Part shown: positions 46,126 through 56,868 of the stretch, one piece after another
How positions within the stretch are numbered: position 1 is the first letter of the stretch
Layout: each line of letters begins with the position of its first letter
NCBI GenBank assembly: GCA_013215385.1
Contig: JABSOY010000001.1
Location: 62,001 to 126,000 of the forward strand
Length of the DNA stretch: 64,000 nt
Direction of reading: 5' to 3'
Source: Colwellia sp.
GTDB taxonomy: Bacteria > Pseudomonadota > Gammaproteobacteria > Enterobacterales > Alteromonadaceae
The notes under the pieces: model-generated
What the model was told of the DNA's origin: nothing
What the model saw: the letters and a program-made list of their open reading frames with translations, nothing else
Databases searched by the model: none
Translations under genes and position numbers: made by a program

Positions 46126-46788
46126 TTATTTTTTACTTTCTTTGGTAGAGGAAGTTTGATGAGTAACGTCAGTAGGGCTTAATGCTGTTAACGTGGCTAG
46201 GGCTAATTCGTAGTTTGGATGTTTTGAAATATTAGCAACAATTTCTTTATAGGCCACTTTACCTGATGAATCTATGATGAATATTGCGCGAGTTAATAAA
46301 CCCATATCTTTAATTAATAAACCATAATTACTACCAAAATCTCGCCATACAGAATCAGAGAGTACTTGTAATTTATCAATATTTTCAGTTTTACAGAAAC
46401 GTTTTTGCGCAAAAGGCAAATCGTTGCTGATAGTAAGCATAACAACATCTTTGGGTAAGTTTATTACCTCTTCATTAAACCGTTTAGTTTGCAAAGAGCA
46501 TACGCCAGTATCTAAACTAGGAACAACAGAAATGAGTACATTTTTACCAGAAAAATCGCTTAACATTACAGCAACAAAATTTTCATTAACTACTTTGAAG
46601 TTGGGGGCTATTTGACCGACATCAATTTGACTACCTAATAATGTCACAAATTTGTTGTTTGCTTTAACTAAGTCAGTAGTTTGTTGTAAATTACCTTGCT
46701 GAAATGAGGTCGCAAATACAATGGTACTGGTTAAACCGTGAAAAGTTAATGTCAGTGCAATAGTAAGCAGTAAGTTTGATAATTTCAT
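46126..46788 (-). CDS. tpx: Thiol peroxidase Tpx with signal peptide
   Basis: An atypical 2-Cys peroxiredoxin, 220 residues, that reduces peroxides. The peroxidatic Cys is in SLDTGVCSLQTKRFNEE and the resolving Cys in KRFCKTENI. Residues 1-26 look like a cleavable signal peptide (MKLSNLLLTIALTLTFHGLT, site near VFA-TS), and the C terminus has a Ser/Thr/Lys-rich tail of about 18 residues. The family member in E. coli lacks such a leader, so this version may work in the periplasm, where a suitable reductant would be needed. Confidence 0.93.
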   Translation of the reverse strand: MKLSNLLLTIALTLTFHGLTSTIVFATSFQQGNLQQTTDLVKANNKFVTLLGSQIDVGQIAPNFKVVNENFVAVMLSDFSGKNVLISVVPSLDTGVCSLQTKRFNEEVINLPKDVVMLTISNDLPFAQKRFCKTENIDKLQVLSDSVWRDFGSNYGLLIKDMGLLTRAIFIIDSSGKVAYKEIVANISKHPNYELALATLTALSPTDVTHQTSSTKESKK

Positions 46789-46961
46789 AGTGTTTATTAT
46801 ATTTAAGTATTAATAGTGTATAGATGTTAACTTTGACAATAATAAATAGCCATTATTTAGTGCTTTATTTTAAATATTATCTATTGTTAATTATAGAAAA
46901 ACAGTAAAATAGTGAAAACGGTCACCTCGAATATTATTGTTGAATTAGGAATAAGAAAAAT

Positions 46962-48101
46962 ATGTCAATCCCCCTGTTAATTTGTGATGACTCTAATATG
47001 GCGCGAAAACAAGTAGCACGTTCTTTACCTGATGGTTGGGATGTCGATATCAGTTTTGCTACTAACGGTAAAGAAGGTATTGAAGCAATAAAGGCTGGCA
47101 AAGGAGATGTATTATTACTTGATTTAAACATGCCTATTATGGACGGTTATCAGGTACTTGAAACGATTGTAAAAGAAGATCTACCGACTATGGTGATAGT
47201 TATTTCGGGTGATATTCAGCCTGAAGCACATCAACGTGTTACCAGTTTGGGGGCGCTCGACTTTATTCAAAAACCGATAAATAAAGAAAAATTAACCGAG
47301 ATATTGTCAGCCTATGGCATATATACTCAACAACAAACAAGCAATGATACACTGGCTGCAGAGGTTATATCACCTCCTCTTGGCGCTGTTGAACCCGTAA
47401 AACTTACTACTCATGAACATAAAAGTGCTTCAGTTAAATTCGCGCCACTGACGCAAGCTGCAGATCAAGCCATTGTTGAGAACGTCGTCCCCCAAGAAGA
47501 TTTCTTCTTAGATGCGGAGTTACGAGATTGTTATCAAGAAATAGCTAATGTTGCCATGGGGCAAGCAGGTGATTTGTTAGCACGATTACTTGATGTTTTT
47601 GTGGTACTTCCTATTCCAAACGTAAACTTAATTGAAGTGAGTGAATTAAGTATGGCACTGTCTGATGTTGAAGAGCAAGACAGTACCTCAGGAATTTGCC
47701 AAGGCTTCATCGGGGCTGGGATTTCAGGCGAAGCCTTGCTCATTCTAAACGATTCAAGTTTTAAAGATGTCGCCTCATTAATGAATTACAAATATGAAGT
47801 TGATGAAAGTACAGAGCTAGAGTTATTAATGGATTTAGCCAATGTGCTAATCGGTGCTTGTTTAAATGGTGTTGCAGAGCAACTCGATATGACCTTTAGT
47901 CAAGGTCACCCAGTGGTACTTGGTCAACATAAACGAATATCACAGTTAATTGCCACTAACTCAAAAAAATGGAAGCGTACACTGGCAATAGAAATTAGCT
48001 ATAACATTGAAGACTATCCGATAAAATGTGATTTGCTGTTATTATTTACAGAAGAGTCTATGAAGACCCTTAACAATAAAATATCTTACTTATTAGATTA
48101 A
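46962..48101 (+). CDS. Response regulator with CheC-like phosphatase domain
   Basis: A 379-residue protein. The receiver domain (1-118) has the acidic pair D9/D10, phosphoacceptor D54 in LLLDLNMP, and K104 in FIQKPI. After a linker of about 55 residues a CheC-like domain (about 175-375) carries the two active-site helix motifs: EIANVAMG (ExxN) and DLANVLIG (DxxN). Such domains dephosphorylate CheY-type regulators. The protein could switch itself or a partner off; this is inferred from the family. The next gene, 16 bases on, is a diguanylate cyclase. Confidence 0.88.
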   Translation: MSIPLLICDDSNMARKQVARSLPDGWDVDISFATNGKEGIEAIKAGKGDVLLLDLNMPIMDGYQVLETIVKEDLPTMVIVISGDIQPEAHQRVTSLGALDFIQKPINKEKLTEILSAYGIYTQQQTSNDTLAAEVISPPLGAVEPVKLTTHEHKSASVKFAPLTQAADQAIVENVVPQEDFFLDAELRDCYQEIANVAMGQAGDLLARLLDVFVVLPIPNVNLIEVSELSMALSDVEEQDSTSGICQGFIGAGISGEALLILNDSSFKDVASLMNYKYEVDESTELELLMDLANVLIGACLNGVAEQLDMTFSQGHPVVLGQHKRISQLIATNSKKWKRTLAIEISYNIEDYPIKCDLLLLFTEESMKTLNNKISYLLD

Positions 48102-48117
48102 TGGAATTGGTATTACT

Positions 48118-49080
48118 ATGTCGTTAGAAACATCACAAATTAATGAATTACACTGGTTGATGGAAATGCTACATACCATAGATGTTGGTTTAGTAGTGTT
48201 AGACAGAGAGTATAAGGTGCAAATTTGGAATGGTTTTATGGAGAATCACAGTGGTTTACTACCACGTCAAGTGAAAGATAAAGTGCTATTTCCACTCTTT
48301 GATGAAATCCCAGAAGCCTGGTTTAAACGCAAAGCTGAATCGGTGTTTTTACTCAAAAATAAAGCTTTTACTATTTGGGAACAACGGCCATATTTATTCA
48401 AGTTTCAAAATTACCGCCCGATCACCGGTACTGCTGATTACATGTATCAAAATACGACCTTTATTCCTTTGATGTCGGCAACGGGACTTGTAACACATCT
48501 ATGCCTTATTATTTACGATGTTACAGATAATGCTTGCCATAAAAAAGATTTAGAACTAGCTAATAAAGAATTGGCGATTTTAAGCCAAACAGATGGCCTA
48601 ACCAAATTGTTTAATCGTACACATTGGGAAAACTGCTTACAAGCTGAGTATAAACGTTGGATACGAAGTGAAAATCCAAGTTGTTTAGTTATGATTGATA
48701 TTGACAACTTTAAGCAGGTTAATGATAACTATGGGCACATGGTTGGCGATGAAGTTATTCGTCATATTTCAGGTTTAATTCGGCATCATGTCCGTGAAAC
48801 TGATATTTCAGGGCGTTATGGTGGCGAGGAATTCGTCATATTATTAGCTGACACGCCACTGGAAAGTGCTAAAGTCTTCGCTGAACGTTTACGTGAAGAA
48901 ATTGCAGAATCGACCATAAAATATAATGATATTGATTTAAAATATACCGTGAGCATGGGCATTGCTGAAATTGATAAAAGTATTCAAAGTTATGAAGCTT
49001 GGATTGAGTGTGCAGATGCTGCAATGTACCGTTCAAAAGAAGCTGGTCGTAATCAAATAATACTGCATCCGAAACAGTAA
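48118..49080 (+). CDS. PAS-GGDEF diguanylate cyclase
   Basis: A 320-residue predicted c-di-GMP synthase. The N-terminal PAS-like sensory domain (about 10-140, MLHTIDVGLVVLDREYKVQIWN and GLVTHLCLIIYDVTD) precedes a GGDEF domain (about 155-318) with DIDNFKQVNDNYGHMVGD and the active site YGGEEFVIL. The inhibitory RxxD site, RETD, is present five residues before GGEEF. No membrane segment. It probably forms a two-gene operon with the response regulator upstream. Confidence 0.93.
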   Translation: MSLETSQINELHWLMEMLHTIDVGLVVLDREYKVQIWNGFMENHSGLLPRQVKDKVLFPLFDEIPEAWFKRKAESVFLLKNKAFTIWEQRPYLFKFQNYRPITGTADYMYQNTTFIPLMSATGLVTHLCLIIYDVTDNACHKKDLELANKELAILSQTDGLTKLFNRTHWENCLQAEYKRWIRSENPSCLVMIDIDNFKQVNDNYGHMVGDEVIRHISGLIRHHVRETDISGRYGGEEFVILLADTPLESAKVFAERLREEIAESTIKYNDIDLKYTVSMGIAEIDKSIQSYEAWIECADAAMYRSKEAGRNQIILHPKQ

Positions 49081-49100
49081 GAATAGAAAGAATGAAGAGT

Positions 49101-49121
49101 AAAAGCCCGAAAGGGCTTTTA
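49101..49121 (+). terminator. Possible terminator after the PAS-GGDEF gene
   Basis: AAAAGCCC / GGGCTTTT with a four-base loop (GAAA) lies 20 bases after the stop; the T tract is short (TTTTA). Confidence 0.6.
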
Positions 49122-49206
49122 CTATTAGAGGGGCAATGTGGTAGCTAAACTGATTCAAGGTAATGATAACTTCAAACAACTACTTTTTTGCTGACACTAT
49201 AAATCG

Positions 49207-50868
49207 CTACTGTTGATAAACCATTTTCCCGTTGACCCATGTAGCAAGTACTCTGTTTTTCCATATGTTTTCTTTCTTTTCAGAAAAATAATTATTTTCT
49301 ACTAGAATAAAGTCCGCTTTTTTTCCTGAAACTAAACTACCGATAATTTTTTCTTGGTGACCGGCAAAAGCCGCATCAAGGGTAAAGCTTCGAAATGCTT
49401 CTAGTCGTGTCATGCTTTCTTCATTATACCAACCTGCTTCAGGTTGGTTCTGATGATCTTGACGAGTTACAGCAGCATGTAAACCAAAGAATGGATTAGG
49501 TGACTCAACAGGAAAATCTGAACCAGCAGCAATAACGGCTTGTGCATTTATTAATTTTCGCCAAGCATAAGCACCTAAAATACGTTTTTCACCTATACGG
49601 TTTACCGCCATGTTTTTATCGCTAGTCGCATGAGTTGCTTGCATCGAAGCAATAACATTAAGTTGGGCGAAACGAGGAATATCGCTGATCGCTAATATTT
49701 GCGCATGTTCAATACGGTGGCGAAGTGCTCGACTGTTTGTCGCTTTTATTTGAGCCTGGTATAAGTCTAAAATGACTTTATTCGCATTATCACCAATGGC
49801 ATGTGTATTAACTTGAAAACCTGCATTCATGGCCGTAGACATATATAAATTTAAGGCTTCTTTGCTATGAAGTAAAAGACCTTTATGACCAGCATGATCT
49901 GAATAGTCGTCAAGAAGAGAAGCCCCCCTACTGCCTAATGCACCGTCGGCTTGAATTTTCACGCTGTTAAAATTTAGCATATCATTACTACTTGCAAATG
50001 GACCCTGCTTAATTGTTGATTGCCAGTTAATTGAAGGCAGGTACAACATAGCATTTATACGAATAGGAAGTGAATTGTCGGCATTGATCTCTTTAAATAA
50101 CTGTAAGTTATCAGTGAAAATCCCGGCATCGTGAACGCTGGTTAAACCAAAAGAGGCCAGTTTATTCAGTGCTTTTATTAATGCAATTTTTTGCTCTTGC
50201 TTGGTTAGCGGTGCAATACTTTTGATGATCAAATCCATGGCATTATCAATAAAAATACCGCTAGGTTTATTATCTTCATCACGGATTATTTCACCACCAA
50301 CAGGGCTTGCTGTTGCCGATGTTATACCCGCAAGTTCCATTGCTTTGGTGTTTGCCCAGCCAGCATGACCGTCAACTCTGCGTAACCAAACAGGGCTGTC
50401 TGGGAAATACTTATCTAAAGATTTAGCTGTCGGAAATTGTTTGTTTTCCCATTGAACTTGATTCCAGCCACGACCTTGTATCCAAGTAATATCAGGGTTC
50501 GCTTGCGCATAATTAACCGCCGCATTTACTGCTGAATCTTCTGAAAGTGTTCCGCTCAAATTTGCTTGCAGTAAACTTAAACCGTAACTCAAAATATGGC
50601 CATGCGCATCAATTAAACCAGGTAATAATGTTTTACCTTGGCCATCTATAATTTTTATTTCTGTCGATTGAGGTAATTTTTGTGCATCATTATAGGTTCG
50701 GTCAATTTTATCATCAGTAAATTGTATGGCACTAAATTGCTTTAACTTATCACCGTCGAGTGTATAACCTTGCACGTTTGTAATTAATGTTGTTTCGGCA
50801 AAAGCGAGTTGAGTAATTAGGCTAAAACTGAACGCTACATAACTAAATAGTTTGGATGTGTTTTTCAT
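49207..50868 (-). CDS. Exported amidohydrolase (YtcJ type)
   Basis: A 553-residue metal-dependent hydrolase of the amidohydrolase superfamily. The signal peptide is MKNTSKLFSYVAFSFSLITQ with cleavage near AFA-ET, so it acts in the periplasm or outside. Metal-binding motifs are GLIDAHGHIL (residues 85-94), NTHAIGDNA, RIEHAQ and GSDFPVE. The family hydrolyses amide, formyl or related bonds, and the substrate is unknown. It stands alone with about 190 bases on its upstream side. Confidence 0.88.
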   Translation of the reverse strand: MKNTSKLFSYVAFSFSLITQLAFAETTLITNVQGYTLDGDKLKQFSAIQFTDDKIDRTYNDAQKLPQSTEIKIIDGQGKTLLPGLIDAHGHILSYGLSLLQANLSGTLSEDSAVNAAVNYAQANPDITWIQGRGWNQVQWENKQFPTAKSLDKYFPDSPVWLRRVDGHAGWANTKAMELAGITSATASPVGGEIIRDEDNKPSGIFIDNAMDLIIKSIAPLTKQEQKIALIKALNKLASFGLTSVHDAGIFTDNLQLFKEINADNSLPIRINAMLYLPSINWQSTIKQGPFASSNDMLNFNSVKIQADGALGSRGASLLDDYSDHAGHKGLLLHSKEALNLYMSTAMNAGFQVNTHAIGDNANKVILDLYQAQIKATNSRALRHRIEHAQILAISDIPRFAQLNVIASMQATHATSDKNMAVNRIGEKRILGAYAWRKLINAQAVIAAGSDFPVESPNPFFGLHAAVTRQDHQNQPEAGWYNEESMTRLEAFRSFTLDAAFAGHQEKIIGSLVSGKKADFILVENNYFSEKKENIWKNRVLATWVNGKMVYQQ

Positions 50869-51061
50869 ATTATAATTATTTTTAAATAAACTAGGGGTAA
50901 CTTTATCATATCCTTTTGAAATAACATTAGTTTTTAAGATAAAAAAGGGTATGAAAACAGTGTCATTTAAAGGCCCCCTAATATCTAAGACTAAGTCATG
51001 ACATCAGTAAAAAAGGTTTAGCAATTATGAAATAAATTTTACAAGTCTAAATTAGGGGCTA

Positions 51062-52636
51062 TTAGAATGTTTTATTGTTATGGAATAACCTTTGAATAAT
51101 GATCACGATGAAAAGTAAAAATAAGGGAACAAACCAGTGAATTAATTGCCAATATTGGCTATAAAAAGTATTACCTTGCACTAATTTAATTTCAGCTTTC
51201 AAAACCGCTTCAGTGAACTGAGGCAGTATAGTTTGAATATTACCTTGGTGATCAACAATGGCGGTGACTCCGTTATTTGTCGCACGTATTAAAGGCCGAC
51301 CAAATTCTAGAGCCCTCATTCTAGCGATTTCTAAGTGTTGATGTGGCCCATGAGAATCGCCAAACCATGAATCATTACTGACTGTTAATAATATATTGGT
51401 GTCTTCGGTAAAGTTAGCTGCTAACTGCTCAGGAAAGGCTATTTCAAAGCAAATTAAGGGTAACAGATGATAACCTTTGGCAATTAAATTTGGCTGAATG
51501 TAATCACCACGCGTAAACGAAGAATATTGCAAATTAAATAATGGCGCTATTTTCCTTAAAAAATCGCCAAAAGGGACGAACTCGCCGATCGGTAGTAAGT
51601 GATTTTTATAATAACGATTACTGTGGTCATAACGGTAATGGCCATTGTTATCGGTGCTTTCTTTTTGCCCTAATACCACTAATGAATTGAAATAGACTTT
51701 TGACTCAAATCTAACATTTAAAATACCAGTAATAATAGCACTGTTATTTAATGCGGCAGATTTGTCGGCCATAAGGAGAAAGTCTTGTGCAGTTAGTTCT
51801 AATGCCGTAATTGCTGATTCCGGCCAAACAATAATGTCAGCGTCGTAGTTCTCTCTTGCATGGTCAAGATACATCAGCATCGTTGACCATTCTTTTTCTG
51901 GCTGCCACTTCATCGATTGTTCAATGTTTCCCTGAACTAACGCCGTAGTGACCGTTTTACCAGTGGCTTTTGTCCATTGCACATTTGAGAGTAAGAATGC
52001 GCTGGTGAAAATACTCACTAATAATAATAAATGTATTTTACGATAATTATTGTTAACGGTATTTATTAGCGCGATGCTACTGATAAGTAATATAGCGCTA
52101 ATACCCACTTCACCGATTAATGGCGCGAAACTTGATAATGGGCCATCAATTTGACTGTAACCTATCGACAACCATGGAAACCCTGTTAAAACGTTGGCGC
52201 GCAAATATTCACAAATTAACCAACAAGGAGGGAGCAACCACAGTGAAAATTGGCGCTTTGGCGACAAACGGCTTGATAAATAACAAGCTAAAGCCGGATA
52301 AAGTGCTAAATAACTACAAAGTAATAACATTAATATCAGTGAAGCAATCAGCGGTAGGCCGCCGTATTGATCAATACTGACATGCACCCAGCTAATTCCA
52401 CTGCCAAACCAACCTAAGGCAAAAATAAAGCCCTGCTTAGTCGCTGTTTTTACATCACAGTTATTAATAGAATTGAAAAATAATGGCAACACAATAAGCA
52501 TTAACCACCATTGAGAGAATGGTGCGTAAGCAAAAACTAAACTAAGCCCAGCACTAAAGCTGAGCCAGTTCCGTTTGTTTGATAAATTAGAACGTAGTCG
52601 TTGTGTTAGGCGAGCGCCTAGTGATTTAATACTCAT
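51062..52636 (-). CDS. lnt: Apolipoprotein N-acyltransferase
   Basis: Lnt adds the third acyl chain to the N-terminal cysteine of lipoproteins in the inner membrane, which is needed for Lol-dependent export. The 524-residue protein has about seven N-terminal membrane segments and a periplasmic nitrilase-like domain with the Glu in WPESAITALE, the Lys region near KNHLLPIGEFVPFGDF and the Cys in LPLICFEIAFPE. The start lies five bases after corC. Confidence 0.96.
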   Translation of the reverse strand: MSIKSLGARLTQRLRSNLSNKRNWLSFSAGLSLVFAYAPFSQWWLMLIVLPLFFNSINNCDVKTATKQGFIFALGWFGSGISWVHVSIDQYGGLPLIASLILMLLLCSYLALYPALACYLSSRLSPKRQFSLWLLPPCWLICEYLRANVLTGFPWLSIGYSQIDGPLSSFAPLIGEVGISAILLISSIALINTVNNNYRKIHLLLLVSIFTSAFLLSNVQWTKATGKTVTTALVQGNIEQSMKWQPEKEWSTMLMYLDHARENYDADIIVWPESAITALELTAQDFLLMADKSAALNNSAIITGILNVRFESKVYFNSLVVLGQKESTDNNGHYRYDHSNRYYKNHLLPIGEFVPFGDFLRKIAPLFNLQYSSFTRGDYIQPNLIAKGYHLLPLICFEIAFPEQLAANFTEDTNILLTVSNDSWFGDSHGPHQHLEIARMRALEFGRPLIRATNNGVTAIVDHQGNIQTILPQFTEAVLKAEIKLVQGNTFYSQYWQLIHWFVPLFLLFIVIIIQRLFHNNKTF

Positions 52637-52641
52637 TACAT

Positions 52642-53523
52642 TTAATCAGTTATTTTTCCGGTAATTTTATGATCTTTTGGAATGATAATATGTAAACTTT
52701 GAATACGACGGTTATCGCCGGCAGTGATTTTAAATTCAAAATTACCAATAGTCATCGTTTCACCTTTTTTAGGCATATGGCCAAATTGATGTAAAACAAC
52801 TCCGCCTATGGTGTCTGCATCATTCTCATCAAATTTACAATTAAAGTATTCATTGAAATCATCAAGTTCAGTTAAAGCTTTTACTTGATAAACATTTCCG
52901 GCAAGGTGCTTAATGTCTTGCTCAATTGCATCATCGGTTTCATCTTCTATTTCACCTACGATCAGCTCGAGAATATCTTCGATAGTTACAACACCTGAAA
53001 CTCCGCCATATTCGTCAACCACAACAGCCATATGATAGCGTTGCGAACGAAATTCTTTTAATAATGGTTCTACCTTTTTGCTTTCAGGAACGATTATCGA
53101 AGGACGAATTATTTTTGCTAGCGTACATTCAGCTTCTTCTTGTTGACCAAAACCGTAGGCGAGTAAATCTTTAGCTAATAATATACCTTCAACATGGTCA
53201 ATATCTTCGTTGACCACAGGAAATCGGGAATGACCAGATTCTAAAATTATCGGTAAGGAATCTTTAAGTGAATCGTTAATGTCGAGCGTGACCATTTGTG
53301 ATCTTGGGATCATGATGTCACGGACACGCATATCAGATACTTCTAATACACCTTTAATCATCATTTTAGTTTCAGGTTTTATTAAGTCACGGTCTTCAGC
53401 ATCGTTTAATACCTCAACCAGTTCTTCTTTGTTTCTCGGCTCTCCAGTGAATACTTGTACTATTTTATTAAGTATTGATTTATTTGTAGAGCCGTTACTA
53501 GAGTGGGGACGATCATCGCTCAT
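52642..53523 (-). CDS. corC: CorC/HlyC family protein (YbeX)
   Basis: CorC is linked to magnesium and cobalt efflux with CorA in enteric bacteria, and YbeX to ribosome metabolism in E. coli. The 293-residue cytoplasmic protein has two CBS domains (about 70-190, VRDIMIPRSQMVTLDIND and YHMAVVVDEYGG) and a C-terminal CorC_HlyC domain (about 210-285, VVLHQFGHMPKKGETMTI). It is fourth in the miaB-ybeZ-ybeY-corC-lnt cluster. Confidence 0.94.
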   Translation of the reverse strand: MSDDRPHSSNGSTNKSILNKIVQVFTGEPRNKEELVEVLNDAEDRDLIKPETKMMIKGVLEVSDMRVRDIMIPRSQMVTLDINDSLKDSLPIILESGHSRFPVVNEDIDHVEGILLAKDLLAYGFGQQEEAECTLAKIIRPSIIVPESKKVEPLLKEFRSQRYHMAVVVDEYGGVSGVVTIEDILELIVGEIEDETDDAIEQDIKHLAGNVYQVKALTELDDFNEYFNCKFDENDADTIGGVVLHQFGHMPKKGETMTIGNFEFKITAGDNRRIQSLHIIIPKDHKITGKITD

Positions 53524-53631
53524 GGAGCTTATTTATTTCCTTTAGGTTAATTTGTTGTTTAGTTTCTAATCAATTGGAACTAATTTCAAGTAGTAAATTA
53601 TTATATTTGTAATTTTTTATAAATTTTATGC

Positions 53632-54090
53632 TTATTCATTAATAAGATAGGGGTCTGATATATCCAGCTCTTTCAATAAACGTGTTTCAAGTGCTTCCAT
53701 TTCTGTTGCTTCATTATCATCAATATGATCAAATCCCAAGAGGTGCAAACAACCGTGGATAACCATATGTGCCCAATGATGGTTTAATTTTTTATGCTGT
53801 TCTTGTGCTTCTTTGGCGACAACATCAGCACAAACCACTAAATCACCTAGCAAATTTAGTTCAATGCCTTCGGGTACTTCAAAAGGAAATGATAAGACAT
53901 TAGTTGGCTTGTTTTTTTCTCGGTATTGGTGGTTTAACGCTTGGCTTTCAGCTATTGCAACGATGCGAATAGTGAGTTCAAAATCCTTGTTATAATGGCC
54001 TAGTGCGGTTTCTACCCAGCATTGTAATTCTGCTGTCGATGGTAAATTTTCAGCAGCGCAAGCGTGTTGAATATCAAGGTCGATGGTCAC
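53632..54090 (-). CDS. ybeY: Endoribonuclease YbeY
   Basis: A 152-residue metal-dependent RNase needed for 16S rRNA 3' processing and 70S quality control. The zinc triad is [11 protein letters not shown] near residue 115, preceded by [12 protein letters not shown] and LGDLVVC. It overlaps the end of ybeZ by four bases, which suggests translational coupling. Confidence 0.97.
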   Translation of the reverse strand: MTIDLDIQHACAAENLPSTAELQCWVETALGHYNKDFELTIRIVAIAESQALNHQYREKNKPTNVLSFPFEVPEGIELNLLGDLVVCADVVAKEAQEQHKKLNHHWAHMVIHGCLHLLGFDHIDDNEATEMEALETRLLKELDISDPYLINE

Positions 54091-55136
54091 GAGTTTTTGT
54101 CCAAAGCATCATTTGTATAATATTTTTTCTTTGCTTCTTGTTCACGTTTTTCTTTTTGTTCAAAGCTGTCATAAGCATCGACAATTCTTGCAACGACAGG
54201 GTGACGAACAACATCTTTAGATTCAAAATAGTCAAAGCTGATACCTGAAATATCATCAAGCACATCAATAGCATGACGTAAGCCAGATCTAACTCCACGT
54301 GGTAAATCTACTTGTGTGATATCGCCAGTTATTACTGCACGGGCATTAAAACCAATCCGTGTTAAGAACATTTTCATTTGTTCTACCGTGGTATTTTGGC
54401 TTTCATCAAGAATAATAAAGGCATCGTTTAAGGTTCTGCCGCGCATATAAGCAAGTGGAGCAATCTCAATGACTTTACGCTCGATTAATTTTTCTACTTT
54501 TTCAAAACCGAGCATTTCGAATAAGGCATCATAAAGAGGACGTAAGTAGGGATCAACTTTTTGTGATAAGTCCCCAGGTAAAAAACCAAGTTTTTCCCCC
54601 GCTTCAACTGCTGGGCGTGTTAATAGAATTCGGCGAACTTCTTGCCGTTCTAATGCTTCAACTGCGCAAGCAACCGCTAAGTAGGTTTTACCTGTACCTG
54701 CTACGCCAACACCAAAGCTAATATCGTTAGTCATAATGTTATGAAGGTAACTTTGCTGATTGGGATTACGAGGTTTAACCACACCACGTTTAGTTTTTAT
54801 CGTCAATAAATTGTCGAAATCAGCATCAATTTTAGTCGGTTCTTGCTCAAGTACCTTTGCATCTAAAATGGCTAAATGTACCATTTCATCGCTGATCTCT
54901 ACTAACTCACCTTTTACTGTGGCGGTTTCAACATATAGGTTTCTGAGCAAGGTGATAACGGCTTGACAGTTACTAGGGTCGCCCTTAACCTTAAATTGAT
55001 TACTGCTATAGTTAATTTTTACGCCAAGACGTCGTTCAACAGTTTTTAAGTTAATATCCATCGAACCACATAAGTTGGCTAAGCGGTTATTATCAAGTGG
55101 CTCTAAACTAAATGGTTTACTCGTACTTGGGCTCAA
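54087..55136 (-). CDS. ybeZ: PhoH-like ATPase YbeZ
   Basis: A 349-residue PhoH family NTPase that partners YbeY. Walker A is GVAGTGKT (about residues 143-150), Walker [10 protein letters not shown], and the arginine-containing sensor [12 protein letters not shown] follows. The N-terminal KH-like region precedes it. ybeY follows immediately with a four-base overlap. Confidence 0.96.
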   Translation of the reverse strand: MSPSTSKPFSLEPLDNNRLANLCGSMDINLKTVERRLGVKINYSSNQFKVKGDPSNCQAVITLLRNLYVETATVKGELVEISDEMVHLAILDAKVLEQEPTKIDADFDNLLTIKTKRGVVKPRNPNQQSYLHNIMTNDISFGVGVAGTGKTYLAVACAVEALERQEVRRILLTRPAVEAGEKLGFLPGDLSQKVDPYLRPLYDALFEMLGFEKVEKLIERKVIEIAPLAYMRGRTLNDAFIILDESQNTTVEQMKMFLTRIGFNARAVITGDITQVDLPRGVRSGLRHAIDVLDDISGISFDYFESKDVVRHPVVARIVDAYDSFEQKEKREQEAKKKYYTNDALDKNS

Positions 55137-55180
55137 ATTTATGTCCGTTTTTATAGGCTAAAGTTAAAGTCAGTGATTAA

Positions 55181-56617
55181 TTAAGGTGCGTACGTTCCTA
55201 CACCTAACTCGTCAATATTGCTGTTTGTATGGTGGTTATTTGCTAAAATATCAGCAGGTGAATGTGCAATACGTAAGCCCATTTCACTTTCTTGGCGTAC
55301 GAGTTCGCCACGTAATGAATTGGCATATACGTCAGTAATCTTAATATCGACAAATTGGCCAATAACTGAATGCGGAGCAACAAAGTTAACCGTACGATTA
55401 TTTTCTGTTTTACCACGTAATTCCATAGGATTTTTCTTTGAAGGACCTTCAACTAAAATACGTTGTTCTGTATTGAGCATTTGGCGAGCAATACGCAGAG
55501 CTTGATGAGTAATTTGATCTTGAAGAACTTTCAAACGCTCTTTTTTAGTTGTATCGCTTATATCGTCAACCATATCTGCCGCTGGAGTACCAGGACGAGC
55601 GCTGTAAATAAAACTAAAGCTTAAATCGAAATCTATAGCGGTAATAAGATCCATTGTTGCTTGGAAGTCGGCATCAGTTTCGCCAGGGAAACCAATAATA
55701 AAATCAGACGACATACAAATATCAGGACGTGCTTTCTTTAGTCTTCGAATTTTAGACTTATATTCTAAAGCAGTATGACCACGCTTCATTTGCGTTAAAA
55801 TTCGATCTGAACCGCTTTGTACCGGTAAATGTAAGTGGCTAACTAATTCAGGGACGTCTTTGTATACTTCAATGATATCGTCGGTAAATTCAATAGGGTG
55901 TGATGTGGTGTAACGAATACGGTCTATACCATCAATAGTAGCAACCATACGTAATAACTCAGCAAAACGGCAAATTTCTCCATCGTGCATTAGTCCACGG
56001 AAACCATTTACGTTTTGCCCTAATAGATTTACTTCTCTAACGCCTTGCTCAGCAAGCTGGGCTATTTCATATAAAACATCATCAAGCGGGCGACTTACTT
56101 CTTCACCACGAGTGTACGGTACAACACAGAAAGTACAGTACTTACTACAGCCTTCCATTATTGAAACAAAGGCAGAAGCTCCATCAGCCTTTGGCTCTGG
56201 TAAACGGTCGAATTTTTCAATTTCGGGGAAACTCACATCAACTACATGGTTATGATTTCCAGTAACTTGTTGGATCATCTCTGGCAAACGATGTAATGTT
56301 TGTGGACCAAATACCATATCAACGTAAGGTGCGCGCTGACGAATTGCATCACCTTCTTGAGAGGCTACACAGCCACCAACACCAATAACTAAGTCCGGAT
56401 TTTTTTCTTTTAAATGCTTCCAGCGACCTAACTGATGAAATACTTTTTCTTGTGCTTTTTCACGTATAGAACAAGTGTTTAATAAGATAACATCAGCATC
56501 TTCAGCTTCGTCGGCTAATACAAAACCATGTGTTGAGTCTAATAGTTCAGCCATTTTTTGCGAGTCATACTCGTTCATTTGGCAACCCCAAGTTTTGATG
56601 TATAGCTTTTTACTCAT
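55181..56617 (-). CDS. miaB: tRNA-2-methylthio-N6-dimethylallyladenosine synthase MiaB
   Basis: MiaB is a radical-SAM methylthiotransferase that adds a methylthio group to i6A37 of tRNAs. Motifs: the N-terminal MTTase cysteines in [24 protein letters not shown] and GVGGCVAS, the radical-SAM cluster CSKYCTFC and a C-terminal TRAM domain. I start at ATG 56617 ([13 protein letters not shown]), as in E. coli MiaB; upstream in-frame starts are possible. It is the first gene of the ybeZ-ybeY-corC-lnt cluster. Confidence 0.97.
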   Translation of the reverse strand: MSKKLYIKTWGCQMNEYDSQKMAELLDSTHGFVLADEAEDADVILLNTCSIREKAQEKVFHQLGRWKHLKEKNPDLVIGVGGCVASQEGDAIRQRAPYVDMVFGPQTLHRLPEMIQQVTGNHNHVVDVSFPEIEKFDRLPEPKADGASAFVSIMEGCSKYCTFCVVPYTRGEEVSRPLDDVLYEIAQLAEQGVREVNLLGQNVNGFRGLMHDGEICRFAELLRMVATIDGIDRIRYTTSHPIEFTDDIIEVYKDVPELVSHLHLPVQSGSDRILTQMKRGHTALEYKSKIRRLKKARPDICMSSDFIIGFPGETDADFQATMDLITAIDFDLSFSFIYSARPGTPAADMVDDISDTTKKERLKVLQDQITHQALRIARQMLNTEQRILVEGPSKKNPMELRGKTENNRTVNFVAPHSVIGQFVDIKITDVYANSLRGELVRQESEMGLRIAHSPADILANNHHTNSNIDELGVGTYAP

Positions 56618-56868
56618 TAACTTTTCACTCATTAAATATCTAAAATATGTAGAAGATAACACGAAAGTAACATAATTCATGTTAGTTCAATTTAAGGACG
56701 CGTATTTTACTCCTTCTTGACGCCAGACGCCAGTGCCTGATTAAACTTTAACTAAAGCGATGTATACCCTAAATATTATTGATTCTTATGGTTAATTAAA
56801 TTCGTATAAGCTGTATAGGTTGGTTAGAATAACCTTGAACAATTATTTAATATTTAAGCGTAAATTTT

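Noticed and set aside
54074-54298. 74-codon frame at the ybeZ/ybeY junction
   Set aside because: It is out of frame within the two real genes, whose four-base overlap is normal for this operon.
56700-56770. Direct repeat GACGCCAGACGCCAG before miaB
   Set aside because: Only two seven-base units; too short to call a regulatory or mobile repeat.
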